Source: an uncultured Lachnospiraceae bacterium
GTDB taxonomy: Bacteria; Bacillota_A; Clostridia; Lachnospirales; Lachnospiraceae
Direction: 5' to 3'
Assembly (NCBI GenBank): GCA_905207905.1
Contig: CAJLNC010000003.1
Location: 1-64,000 of the forward strand
Length of the DNA stretch: 64,000 nt
Positions 55,427 through 63,943 of this stretch are shown here, in pieces. The notes beneath the pieces are model-generated. The model did not search any database, had not been told where the DNA came from, and saw only the letters and a program-made list of their open reading frames with translations. Numbering within the stretch: the stretch's first letter is position 1; each line of letters starts with the position of its first letter. The position numbers were made by a program, and so were the translations under genes.

Positions 55427-56122
55427 TTATAGATGGTCATGATAACTGAGCTGACGGGCAAGAGTGTACTTGCTGACGGACAGCTCACTTTTTTCCAAAT
55501 CACCCAGCATATCTTTAATATAGCTGAGTAAAAAACCATTGTATTTGACCTCCAGCACTGACTGACTTAGATCCATTACCGGAACCATCAGCAAATGCGG
55601 ATCAAACAGCGCAAAACTACTTTGCGTTGCCTGGATCTTATAATCAAACGTAACACGGATATTGTTTTCCCTGGCAATAAAAGCCATTCGCTTGTACTCC
55701 ACGATGGTGCGGGGACGGTAACAGTGGGTTTTCATCAGGGCGTAGCATTCGGCGGCAAAAGGCTCCGGGTACCGCAGCAGGGGAGCATAATCGCATTGAA
55801 TCATTTTCAGGGCATCCTCCCGACTCATTCGCAAAGAACGCTTCCGCTGCTGTTCTCCCTGCTTCTGCTTCATCTCCAGAATGGCAAAATCACCATCCGG
55901 ATCATAAAGACGCAGCCGCAGTTTTTTTCGCACTTCCAGGCCATAGGCTTTGTCGAATAAGTCACTGTCGTATTCCGTATCAAAGTAGAGGGAACGAATG
56001 CAGTACCCTTCTAAGCCATTGTGCGGATCCTCCTGGAGTATCTGCTGAAGCCTGTGTTTTTTTGCCATGAAATCTACCGTATGGATGAAAAATTTTCGTT
56101 CGTTTCTCAGGACCTGCTGCAT
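55427..56122 (-). CDS. VTC-type polyphosphate polymerase
   Basis: A 231-residue VTC/triphosphate-tunnel domain protein. Tunnel residues appear in the order NERKF (about 7-11), IRSLYFDTE (42-50), RKKLRLRLY (65-73), ILEMKQK (81-87), RKRSLRMSRE, VEYKRMAF, NIRVTFDYKI and VLEVKYNGFLLSYI, with the end SVSKYTLARQL. In yeast Vtc4 this fold makes polyphosphate from ATP. Here there is no SPX domain and no membrane span. GAGGTGAAG precedes the ATG, which starts 4 nt after the stop of the GGDEF-EAL gene. Confidence 0.9.
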   Translation of the reverse strand: MQQVLRNERKFFIHTVDFMAKKHRLQQILQEDPHNGLEGYCIRSLYFDTEYDSDLFDKAYGLEVRKKLRLRLYDPDGDFAILEMKQKQGEQQRKRSLRMSREDALKMIQCDYAPLLRYPEPFAAECYALMKTHCYRPRTIVEYKRMAFIARENNIRVTFDYKIQATQSSFALFDPHLLMVPVMDLSQSVLEVKYNGFLLSYIKDMLGDLEKSELSVSKYTLARQLSYHDHL

Positions 56123-56126
56123 AGCT

Positions 56127-59100
56127 TCACCTCGTATCCTTTACAAAAACAACGCTGCATCGTTTCTCTTTTGCTCGATAAAGAGCCTTGTCCGCCTGCT
56201 CAAACAACTCTTCAAAACTTGTTCCGTCATCAGGATAAAGGGAAATTCCCACGCTGTTGGTAAAGGAATACGCTTCGTATTCCACTTTGACCATTTGTTT
56301 TGCACGCGCCATAAGAAGATCCAGATTCTGAATATTGCGGACAAACACAATAAACTCATCTCCGCCAAAGCGCCCAACCATATCTGTATCACTGAAGATG
56401 TTTGAAAACTGACGGGCAGTAGCCGCAATTATCTGATCACCGCTTAAATGGCCATATGTATCGTTAAAGCGTTTGAAACTGTCAATGTCCGATAACAGTA
56501 ACGCATGCTGCCCCTTTGGTTCCTCTTCTAACGCCTTTTTAATCAAAGCGATAGAAGTCGGCTTATTCCATAGTCCGGTAAACCCATCCAGGTTTGCTTT
56601 CTGCTCCAACTGCTCCCTCTGCCGCTGTATATCTGTAATGTCGGTAATAATGCCAATCATGCGCACCGGATGACCATCCTCCATAATAGGGGATACATCC
56701 ATTTTGCACCAGATATACTGAGAGCCCTTTACTTTCACTCTGGCGGTATAGGAAACCGGATGTCCTGCTAAAATGATTTCAAACGCATTGGCGACGTTTT
56801 CTTCGTCATCCGGATGGAAAAAATAAGCAGCTACAGCCTTTTGATATTCTACAGGGTCAAGAGAACTGTAAGACCGAACGATTCGGAGGATCTCTTCTCC
56901 GGAAATACCGAAAATAGTCTCTGCATTTTCAAAAAATGTGTACAGCTGGCGCGTCAAATCGACTTCGTAGATACAGGTTTTTGCCACTTTCAGAGCTACT
57001 GTCAAACGGTTTTTATATTCGTTTCCTTCCCGGAACTGAATGGTATCCCTTGTTTCTACACGAGGGTTTGTCTTTGGTGCTGTCTGTGGGGGAAGCAAAT
57101 CTGTCTTCTTCAATTCCGGACAATCTGAGCTGGCATACCATTCCTCAAAGTCAGCAGCTGGCATAGGCTTTGCATAGACGTAACCCTGAATCAGATCACA
57201 GCCGCATCTCCACAGCGGCTCAACCTGGTCAAAGGTTTCGATGCCTTCAGCAACCACGGACATCCCCAGGTCATGTGCCAGACGAATCAACTGTTGGATG
57301 ACGATCCAGGATTTCTCGCTCCCACCCAGGAAAAATTGTCTGTCCAGCTTGACCGTCGTTACATTCAAATCCTTCAGCATGGTCAGTGAAGAATAGCCAA
57401 ACCCAAAATCATCAATAGAGCAAAGCAGTCCCATCCCCCGCACTTTATTGATCATAGCAGCAACAAGGCTTACCTCCCGGCGCTCCAGCATCAGGGACTC
57501 TGTCAGCTCCAGCTCGATGAGATCATCAGGAATCTCATATTTTTCTTTGATAGCCTTAAAACGATCCAGAAAAGACAGGTCACTGGAAACCAGGTGGGCA
57601 CGGGACAAATTGACAGACAGAGGAATTGCCCTGCCTTTTGACAGCCACTGTTTCATCAATTTGCAGGTTTCTTCAAACATATAGAAATCCAAATCACAGA
57701 TTTTGCCGCTGTGCTCAAAGAGCGCAATAAAATCACCAGGATAGATCAGACCATAACCTGGATATTGCCAGCGAACCAGCACCTCGCCGCTGTTTGCCTG
57801 CTTTTGACCGGGACAAACCTTTGGCTGGATATAGAGCTTGAACTCATGGTTCCTAATTGCACGTTGGAAAGAATCCTCCAAAATATGCTCCTGCTCAATT
57901 TTCTTTCCAAGCGCATCATCATAAAATCGACACTCGCCAGGCCGTTCCTGATAAAGACTGGCTATTTTAGCCCGATCTGTCAACACCAGAAATTCATAAT
58001 TTTGCTTTTCAACCAAATAGGCTCCTTGGGCAAAACTTGTCCTGTCCAATGCAATCTCTTTGGAAAGCTGAGATTCCAACTGATCAAATATCTTATCTAA
58101 GCGCTGACGAACGGCTGTTTCACTGGCACAGGAAAGCATAAGATAAAAGTGATCCCCGGAAGACCTGGCTACAAGCTCATTTTTCTCCAGACTTTCTTTC
58201 AAAATACGATAGATTTCCCTCAGCAGCTCATCACCATATGTAACACCGAACCGCTCATTAAAACGCTTAAAATTGTGAATATTCAGATAGATCATCGCGT
58301 AGCTGTTAAAAGGATTCGCCTGCATAACTCTGTCACCTTCCATCTGGAAGGCTAATAAATTGGATCCGGAAGTCAACGGATCCGTCAGCGCCACTGTCTG
58401 GATACGTTTCAGTGTACAGTGGTAAAACCACACGACGGCAATCAGAATCAGCAGCATCACCAAAGCGGTAATTCCTACGATCAGCACATAGCAGGTCATG
58501 AATATCTCTGTGCCGCGACTAAACAAGTCAGAAGGAATCAAGGTAAGCAGAAGCCAATCATTGATTCCTAGAAAATCATAACCCAGCATCACCGGTTCAT
58601 TGTTGATGCTTTCAAACTGTGCAGTTCCGGATCGCTGTGCCCGAATATCTTCTAAAACCTTCTGAACCACTTTATCGTCCTTGCTGTTGAGATTTCCTTG
58701 AATAATATCCCCCAGCTTCTGGAAGGGAATTTTCTCTGTGGCAGAAACGACAACTGTACCCCGGCTGTCCACGATGCAGCTGATCCCCTGTTCTCTAAAA
58801 TTGACATCCTGCAGCATTTTCTGAAGAGTGCTTTGGGTACGAACTCCAATCAGCAGTTTATCATTGCCATTTTCACGTATAATGGGGGCGGAGTAAAAGA
58901 CTTCTTCATGCTGGGTGAAGAAAATTCGGGATTCCGTGAAAAGTTCGGGATTCTTCGCCAGATATTCTCCAAGACCAGCATGTTCTGCGTCAATCGGTAT
59001 GGTAGAACCGTCCGAGTTGACCACGAAAATCTCCTCCATCTCCATATAACCGGCCTTCCGATCCAGCAATTCTTCAGAAAGCAAAAATTCCGGCATTCTA

Positions 59101-59390
59101 GAAAAAGTATCTGCCAAATCACGGATATACGTCTGCCGCATCTGCATTCGAGCGGAGATGTTGCTGGCCAGCTGAGCAGACACATCATCTGCATAGTTCT
59201 TTGTATTTTCCTCGATTTGCTGATGCAGTCCTTCGGTATTCGCCAGTATAGCTCCCATAATACCGATTAACAAAACTATAATAAATGCAATGGGAAACAT
59301 ATATTGAAACAAAATGTTTGTCTTTTGAAAAAGGATATGCTGTAATTTCTCTTTTATAGTATAACCCTTCTTTCCAATATCATAAGCCAT
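56127..59390 (-). CDS. dCache-GGDEF*-EAL-PAS-GGDEF c-di-GMP regulator
   Basis: A protein of about 1087 residues from the chosen start. Two spans bracket a dCache-like extracytoplasmic sensor (about 40-310). Next come a degenerate GGDEF (ARSSGDHFYL), an EAL domain with intact residues (GEVLVRWQYP, SVNLSRA, ELTESLML, SIDDFGFGYSSL, VVAEGIET and LIQGYVYAKP), a PAS_3 domain, and a canonical GGDEF (VGRFGGDEFIVF). It could both make and break c-di-GMP. Start uncertain: the frame runs to a GTG at 59441, but ATG 59390 is preferred; neither has a good ribosome site. First gene of the eight-gene unit. Confidence 0.88.
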   Translation of the reverse strand: MAYDIGKKGYTIKEKLQHILFQKTNILFQYMFPIAFIIVLLIGIMGAILANTEGLHQQIEENTKNYADDVSAQLASNISARMQMRQTYIRDLADTFSRMPEFLLSEELLDRKAGYMEMEEIFVVNSDGSTIPIDAEHAGLGEYLAKNPELFTESRIFFTQHEEVFYSAPIIRENGNDKLLIGVRTQSTLQKMLQDVNFREQGISCIVDSRGTVVVSATEKIPFQKLGDIIQGNLNSKDDKVVQKVLEDIRAQRSGTAQFESINNEPVMLGYDFLGINDWLLLTLIPSDLFSRGTEIFMTCYVLIVGITALVMLLILIAVVWFYHCTLKRIQTVALTDPLTSGSNLLAFQMEGDRVMQANPFNSYAMIYLNIHNFKRFNERFGVTYGDELLREIYRILKESLEKNELVARSSGDHFYLMLSCASETAVRQRLDKIFDQLESQLSKEIALDRTSFAQGAYLVEKQNYEFLVLTDRAKIASLYQERPGECRFYDDALGKKIEQEHILEDSFQRAIRNHEFKLYIQPKVCPGQKQANSGEVLVRWQYPGYGLIYPGDFIALFEHSGKICDLDFYMFEETCKLMKQWLSKGRAIPLSVNLSRAHLVSSDLSFLDRFKAIKEKYEIPDDLIELELTESLMLERREVSLVAAMINKVRGMGLLCSIDDFGFGYSSLTMLKDLNVTTVKLDRQFFLGGSEKSWIVIQQLIRLAHDLGMSVVAEGIETFDQVEPLWRCGCDLIQGYVYAKPMPAADFEEWYASSDCPELKKTDLLPPQTAPKTNPRVETRDTIQFREGNEYKNRLTVALKVAKTCIYEVDLTRQLYTFFENAETIFGISGEEILRIVRSYSSLDPVEYQKAVAAYFFHPDDEENVANAFEIILAGHPVSYTARVKVKGSQYIWCKMDVSPIMEDGHPVRMIGIITDITDIQRQREQLEQKANLDGFTGLWNKPTSIALIKKALEEEPKGQHALLLSDIDSFKRFNDTYGHLSGDQIIAATARQFSNIFSDTDMVGRFGGDEFIVFVRNIQNLDLLMARAKQMVKVEYEAYSFTNSVGISLYPDDGTSFEELFEQADKALYRAKEKRCSVVFVKDTR

Positions 59391-59551
59391 GACCGTATGT
59401 AAAATAAAGATTTGGACTGCGAATCCATCTTTATGGCACACTTACACATACGTGCCACCGCATCATTCTATTTTTTCTATTAAACGTTCTGTCGTTTGTT
59501 CTAATACCTTATGAGATAAAAAACTTTTATCTGGAAATCTCTATCATTTTA

Positions 59552-59579
59552 ATTATAACATTGTTTCTAACAAATTCAA
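59552..59579 (-). promoter_or_regulatory. Probable promoter of the exopolysaccharide unit
   Basis: TTGAAT (-35) and extended -10 TGTTATAAT with 16 nt between on the minus strand, about 160 bp before the first gene. The leader shows no GEMM-type riboswitch core, only a small GGCAC/GTGCC hairpin near 59441. Spacer 59442-59780 otherwise holds the terminator below. Confidence 0.55.
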
Positions 59580-59710
59580 TGAAAAAGTGATGGTTCACTA
59601 TATTTTAGTTTCTTTTGAGAAAAATACGCTCAAAATGATAGAATGATTGAAAAACTCTTAGCAACTACTCAAAAAGTTTTATTACCCATTTCTTGACAGT
59701 TCCATACAAA

Positions 59711-59750
59711 AGGCGGAAATAATACGGTAAAATACCCATTATTTCCGCCT
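59711..59750 (-). terminator. Terminator after the SIS gene
   Basis: Perfect 13-bp stem AGGCGGAAATAAT/ATTATTTCCGCCT with a 14-nt loop, 31 bp past the SIS gene stop. It is followed by TTTTGT on the minus strand. Confidence 0.8.
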
Positions 59751-59780
59751 AAATCTTTTTAAAATGTTAATTTCAAATAT

Positions 59781-60359
59781 TCAGTGACCTTTTAAATTCC
59801 ATTCACGCATAATAACACACATCATAAGATGATTAATAATCAGATGTAAATCTTCTACAAGCTGCATATTATCTGCCTTAACATGAAATGTAATATCTGT
59901 AATTTTAGATACTTCTCCCCCATCAAAACCAACCCAACCTATAGTAGTAGCTCCAATCTCCTTAGCATATTGAATAGCATTAATGACATTTTTACTGTTA
60001 CCACTTCCACTGATTCCAATTACAACATCTTCAGGCTTCAATTTATTTTGTAATTGGAAAGAAAAAATGTCTTCATATCCAATATCATTCGCAATAGCAA
60101 GAAGTGTTGAAACATTATCATTTAAACAACAAACATGGAACTTTTTCTCTGTATATTCCGATATACCTTTATTAAAATCATTCTGCATATGAGAAGCCGT
60201 TGAACCACTTCCCCCATTTCCAAATACATATATCGTGGCCTCTTTTTCATATGCTGTAATCAAAGCATTCATTACTTGATTAATAACATCTGCATCCATC
60301 TTGTCAAGAAGTTCTTTTTCTTCTTCAATATATTTATTGATTGCTTCTCTGTAATCCAT
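59781..60359 (-). CDS. GmhA-like SIS domain sugar-phosphate isomerase
   Basis: A 192-residue SIS domain protein. Sugar-phosphate loops are VFGNGGSGSTASHMQNDF (about 45-62) and GISGSGNSKNVINAI (about 115-129), as in sedoheptulose 7-phosphate isomerase GmhA. The C-terminal VEDLHLIINHLMMCVIMREW matches the GmhA helix with its catalytic His. Members interconvert aldose and ketose phosphates. It is the last gene of a ribose-type ABC operon and probably acts on the imported sugar after phosphorylation. AAGGAG is 4-5 nt before the ATG. Confidence 0.85.
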   Translation of the reverse strand: MDYREAINKYIEEEKELLDKMDADVINQVMNALITAYEKEATIYVFGNGGSGSTASHMQNDFNKGISEYTEKKFHVCCLNDNVSTLLAIANDIGYEDIFSFQLQNKLKPEDVVIGISGSGNSKNVINAIQYAKEIGATTIGWVGFDGGEVSKITDITFHVKADNMQLVEDLHLIINHLMMCVIMREWNLKGH

Positions 60360-60381
60360 TTCTCTCCTTATCTTTTCGAAA

Positions 60382-60423
60382 GGGCAGCCGCAAAATCTTT
60401 CTTCTTTATTTTGCGATTGCCCC
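60382..60423 (-). promoter_or_regulatory. Hairpin between sugar-binding and SIS genes
   Basis: GGGCAGCCGCAAAAT (60382-60396) against ATTTTGCGATTGCCC (60409-60423), 13 of 15 pairing, with a 12-nt loop. It is in the 102-bp spacer downstream of the binding-protein gene. It probably stabilises or attenuates the transcript after the abundant binding protein. Confidence 0.55.
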
Positions 60424-60461
60424 CTCTTCTACTTCATTCTTCTATTATCCATTTATTAAAA

Positions 60462-61388
60462 TCATCCTAAGAATTCTTCCACATTTTCCGGTGTTACAAG
60501 CATACTGTCAATCTGAAGGCTTTCTGCTTCCTCACCATTAACGAGAGCCTCTACAATTTTAATCGCTTCTACTGCATAGCCTTCTTCGTCCTGCTTTACA
60601 GTAGCCCCAAGTCTTCCTTCTTTTACCGCCTGAAGCCCCCCTTCTGTTCCATCAATAGCAAATACAGATACCTGATCTTCCATTCCCGCCATCTCAATAG
60701 CTTCAACAGCTCCAAGTCCCATATCGTCATTTGCTGCAAGAATGACCTTAAGATCCGGATAAGCGACAAGCCAGTTCTGAGTAACTGTCATTGCTGTATC
60801 CTTAGACCACTCAGCAACCTCTGTCGCCACTAATTCAGCATCCTCTTTTTCTTCAACCGTATCTGTAAATGCTGCAACACGATTGTCTGAATGGAAGTTT
60901 CCTATAGGGCCGCTCAGAATAGCTACCTGTGCGCTATCAAGATACCCCTGCTCAACCGCATAGTCTGCCACTACTTCTCCCTGCTGATAAGGATCAGCAT
61001 CCACATACCAACTTGCTCCATCATCTTCAATATGTCCTGTTGTAACAACTACATAAATACCTTTGTCAAGAGCTGCTTTCACAACTTCCACAGATGCTTC
61101 TGCATCTACCTGCTGGAATACAATCGCATCATAATCGGATGCCGTACACGTCTCAATTAAATCATTCTGTGTAGATGCTGTTCCCTCTGAGTCGTAGTAA
61201 TCTACAACTAAATCTTCATACTCTTTTGCTGCCTTCTCAAATTCATCCCGAACCGACAAACAAAATGTATCCGTATAATCTTTACAAAGGAACGCTACTT
61301 TAAATGAATTTTCCTCTGCATAAGTACCCATGGATACTGCCATTGCCATTGCCGTAGTAAGTATTGCTGTGGTTGCTAATTTCTTCAT
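60462..61388 (-). CDS. Ribose-type sugar ABC binding protein, no lipobox
   Basis: A 308-residue RbsB-like (Peripla_BP_4) binding protein. The signal ends VSMGTYAEEN, an SPase I site without a lipobox Cys. The mature protein begins FKVAFLCKDYTDTFCLSVRD; the ligand region includes SDYDAIVFQQVDAEA, KVILAANDDMGLGAVEAI and FAIDGTEGGLQAVKEG, the family signatures. The sugar cannot be named. AAGGAGG lies 7 nt before the ATG. Confidence 0.92.
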   Translation of the reverse strand: MKKLATTAILTTAMAMAVSMGTYAEENSFKVAFLCKDYTDTFCLSVRDEFEKAAKEYEDLVVDYYDSEGTASTQNDLIETCTASDYDAIVFQQVDAEASVEVVKAALDKGIYVVVTTGHIEDDGASWYVDADPYQQGEVVADYAVEQGYLDSAQVAILSGPIGNFHSDNRVAAFTDTVEEKEDAELVATEVAEWSKDTAMTVTQNWLVAYPDLKVILAANDDMGLGAVEAIEMAGMEDQVSVFAIDGTEGGLQAVKEGRLGATVKQDEEGYAVEAIKIVEALVNGEEAESLQIDSMLVTPENVEEFLG

Positions 61389-61443
61389 GTTTCTTCCTCC
61401 TTTTATATCCCCTTTTTGGGGGTTCGTTACTTAATTATATTGA

Positions 61444-62412
61444 TTACTCTTTTTTACCCTTTGTAAGGATATCTAGAATAACAGCTACCATTATGATCAA
61501 ACCTGTGATGATCATTTGATAATAGGATTGAACTGATTTAAGGGTAAGAATATTTTTAATTACACCTATGATAATAGATCCAATAATACTTCCATAAATA
61601 CTTCCCTGTCCTCCGGCAAGACTTGCACCTCCTATAACCGCAGCTGTAATTGCATCAAACTCCAGTCCTTCTGCCTCTGCGGGCTGTCCTGAATTCAAAC
61701 GGGTCATAAATAATGCGCCTGCTATACCAACAAAAACTCCATGAATTAAATATGTTTTTATAATTGTCCATTGTGGACTAATCCCTGAAGCTCTGGCAGC
61801 CTCTTGGTTACCACCTACCGCATAAATGTGACGTCCTAAACGCATACGATTCAATACAAACCAAGTGATAATAATGCAAATCACCATAATGACAACAGAA
61901 TACGGAATAATCCCTTTAATTCTTCCCTGTCCCAGTTTTGATATACTTCCAATATTATAAATAGGAGTACCGTTTGTATACAGGTAACATATTCCTCTTC
62001 CTGCTTTCATCATCGCTAGTGTCACAATAAATGCAGGCGCATTAAACTGAGTAATGATTATGCCAGACAACGCATTAATCAAAACACCTACAATAATGGC
62101 TGCCAGCATTGCTAAAATGCCTGCAGGAACTTCTGACATTCCGCCTTCAAAAAGATTTTTAAAAGTACCTACACATACACATCCAGTTAATGCAACAATT
62201 GCCCCACCCGACAAATCCGTCTGTCCTGCAATAATTAATAATGTGATGCCGCATGTTAAAATAGTCACAACAGCTATCTGTGATAGCAAATTGACAACAT
62301 TTGCCTGTGAAAGAAACACTGGAGATAAAAACGTGCACACAATCAATAGCACAAACATAATTGCAGCCGTTCCATATTTGTTATAAAACTTAATCAGAGT
62401 ATCTTTATTCAT
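61444..62412 (-). CDS. Ribose-type sugar ABC permease
   Basis: A 322-residue permease of the RbsC family with about ten spans. Signatures: ILTCGITLLIIAGQTDLSGG near residue 53, GRHIYAVGGNQEAARASGI and the C-terminal AVIGGASLAGGQGSIYGSII. The start overlaps the ATPase gene by 8 bp, so translation is coupled. It would form a homodimeric channel with the ATPase and binding protein. Confidence 0.93.
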   Translation of the reverse strand: MNKDTLIKFYNKYGTAAIMFVLLIVCTFLSPVFLSQANVVNLLSQIAVVTILTCGITLLIIAGQTDLSGGAIVALTGCVCVGTFKNLFEGGMSEVPAGILAMLAAIIVGVLINALSGIIITQFNAPAFIVTLAMMKAGRGICYLYTNGTPIYNIGSISKLGQGRIKGIIPYSVVIMVICIIITWFVLNRMRLGRHIYAVGGNQEAARASGISPQWTIIKTYLIHGVFVGIAGALFMTRLNSGQPAEAEGLEFDAITAAVIGGASLAGGQGSIYGSIIGSIIIGVIKNILTLKSVQSYYQMIITGLIIMVAVILDILTKGKKE

Positions 62413-63922
62413 GTTTCTTTCCCCCCACTGCCATACTCATAATTGATTCTGGATTTGCTTCTTCTCTGGTTAATTCCCCAGCAACACGTCCCTGACGGAT
62501 GATTATAACACGGTCACTCATGCCAAGAAGTTCTTCCATATCTGAATTTATCATTATAATTGCCATACCCTGATCCGTCATATCATTCATCATCTTATAG
62601 ATTTCATATTTTGTTCCTACATCGATTCCCCTTGTTGGCTCATCCATAATTAAAATATTAGGCGCAACTGACATCCATTTTGCAATTACCACCTTTTGTT
62701 GATTTCCGCCTGACAAAGTACGAGTTTCCGTTGCAGAAGAAGGAGCTTTGATTGCCAGCCGTTTCATCATATCATCGACAATTTTCTTTTCTTTTTTCAG
62801 CGGTATGATGGATTTCTTAAACAAATGTTTCAATGCAACAATACTGGTATTTTCTTTTATATCTCTAAGTAAAATCAAACCAAAACGCCGTCTGTCCTCT
62901 GGAACCATTGCAATACCGTTTCTGATAGAATCATCTATACTTTTAATTTCAACTTTATTGCCATTAATATAAACTTCGCCACAATCCTTCGGGTCTAAAC
63001 CGATTAAAGATCTAGCAATTTCTGTACGCCCTGCACCAACCAATCCTGATATTCCCAGAATCTCCCCCTTATGAACCTCAAAATTTACATTTTCAAACAC
63101 CCCTTTCCGACTAAAGTTCTTAACTTTTAATAGTACTTCTCCTATTTCAGAATTTCTTGGAGGGTACACAGATTTCATCTCTCGCCCCACCATTTTTTCT
63201 ATAAGAGAAGCTCTTGTATATGTCTCCGCCCTATCTGTTGAAATATGTTGCCCATCTCTAAATACAGAAATATAATCTGCTATTCTGAAAATTTCATCTA
63301 ATTTATGAGATATAAAAATAATAGTAATTCCTTGTCTTTTTAATTCAAAAATTTTATTCAGAAGAAAATCAACTTCTTTCTCTGTTAAGGAGGATGTTGG
63401 TTCATCCATTAAAATTATTTTTGCATTACATGATATTGCTTTTACAATTTCAATCATTTGAGCTTCTGCCAGAGATAAATCTCCCATTTTTTTCTTTAAA
63501 TCATAATTTAATCCCTGCTCTTGTAAAAATTTTTTTGCGTCGTGATACATTTTTTCATCGTCTAATGTAATTTTATTCTTTTTATAAATTTCACGGCCAA
63601 GATACATATTTTCTACTACTGTCATATTTCTTACAATATTAAGTTCTTGATGTATCATTGCAATTCCCTGCATACGCGCTTGAGAACTGCCTTTTGGTGC
63701 CCAGGGTTTATGATCGAATATAATATTTCCTCTTTCTGGCTTATACAATCCGTTGATAACTTTCATCAAGGTAGATTTTCCTGCACCATTTTCACCTACA
63801 ATACAATGTATGGTTCCTCTTAGTATTTGAAAAGAAATATTATCCAATGCTTTAACACCCGGAAATTCTTTGGAAATTCCATTAAATTCAAGGATAGCAT
63901 CCTCATTTGTAACTTCTCCCAT
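62405..63922 (-). CDS. Ribose-type sugar ABC ATPase (double NBD)
   Basis: A 505-residue RbsA-like ATPase with two fused nucleotide-binding domains. NBD1: Walker A GENGAGKSTLMKVINGLY, signature LSLAEAQMIEIV and Walker B IILMDEPTSSLTEKE. NBD2: LVGAGRTEIARSLIG, signature TLSGGNQQKVVIAKW and ILIMDEPTRGIDVGTKYE. The ribosome site lies within a run of seven G ending 5 nt before the ATG. The upstream gene ends 21 bp earlier, so more of the operon lies beyond the window. Confidence 0.94.
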   Translation of the reverse strand: MGEVTNEDAILEFNGISKEFPGVKALDNISFQILRGTIHCIVGENGAGKSTLMKVINGLYKPERGNIIFDHKPWAPKGSSQARMQGIAMIHQELNIVRNMTVVENMYLGREIYKKNKITLDDEKMYHDAKKFLQEQGLNYDLKKKMGDLSLAEAQMIEIVKAISCNAKIILMDEPTSSLTEKEVDFLLNKIFELKRQGITIIFISHKLDEIFRIADYISVFRDGQHISTDRAETYTRASLIEKMVGREMKSVYPPRNSEIGEVLLKVKNFSRKGVFENVNFEVHKGEILGISGLVGAGRTEIARSLIGLDPKDCGEVYINGNKVEIKSIDDSIRNGIAMVPEDRRRFGLILLRDIKENTSIVALKHLFKKSIIPLKKEKKIVDDMMKRLAIKAPSSATETRTLSGGNQQKVVIAKWMSVAPNILIMDEPTRGIDVGTKYEIYKMMNDMTDQGMAIIMINSDMEELLGMSDRVIIIRQGRVAGELTREEANPESIMSMAVGGKKHE

Positions 63923-63943
63923 TCAGACCCCCCCTGCCATCTA

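Noticed and set aside
59391..59551. c-di-GMP riboswitch in the leader of the exopolysaccharide unit
   Set aside because: No GEMM-I or GEMM-II core was found; only a short hairpin.
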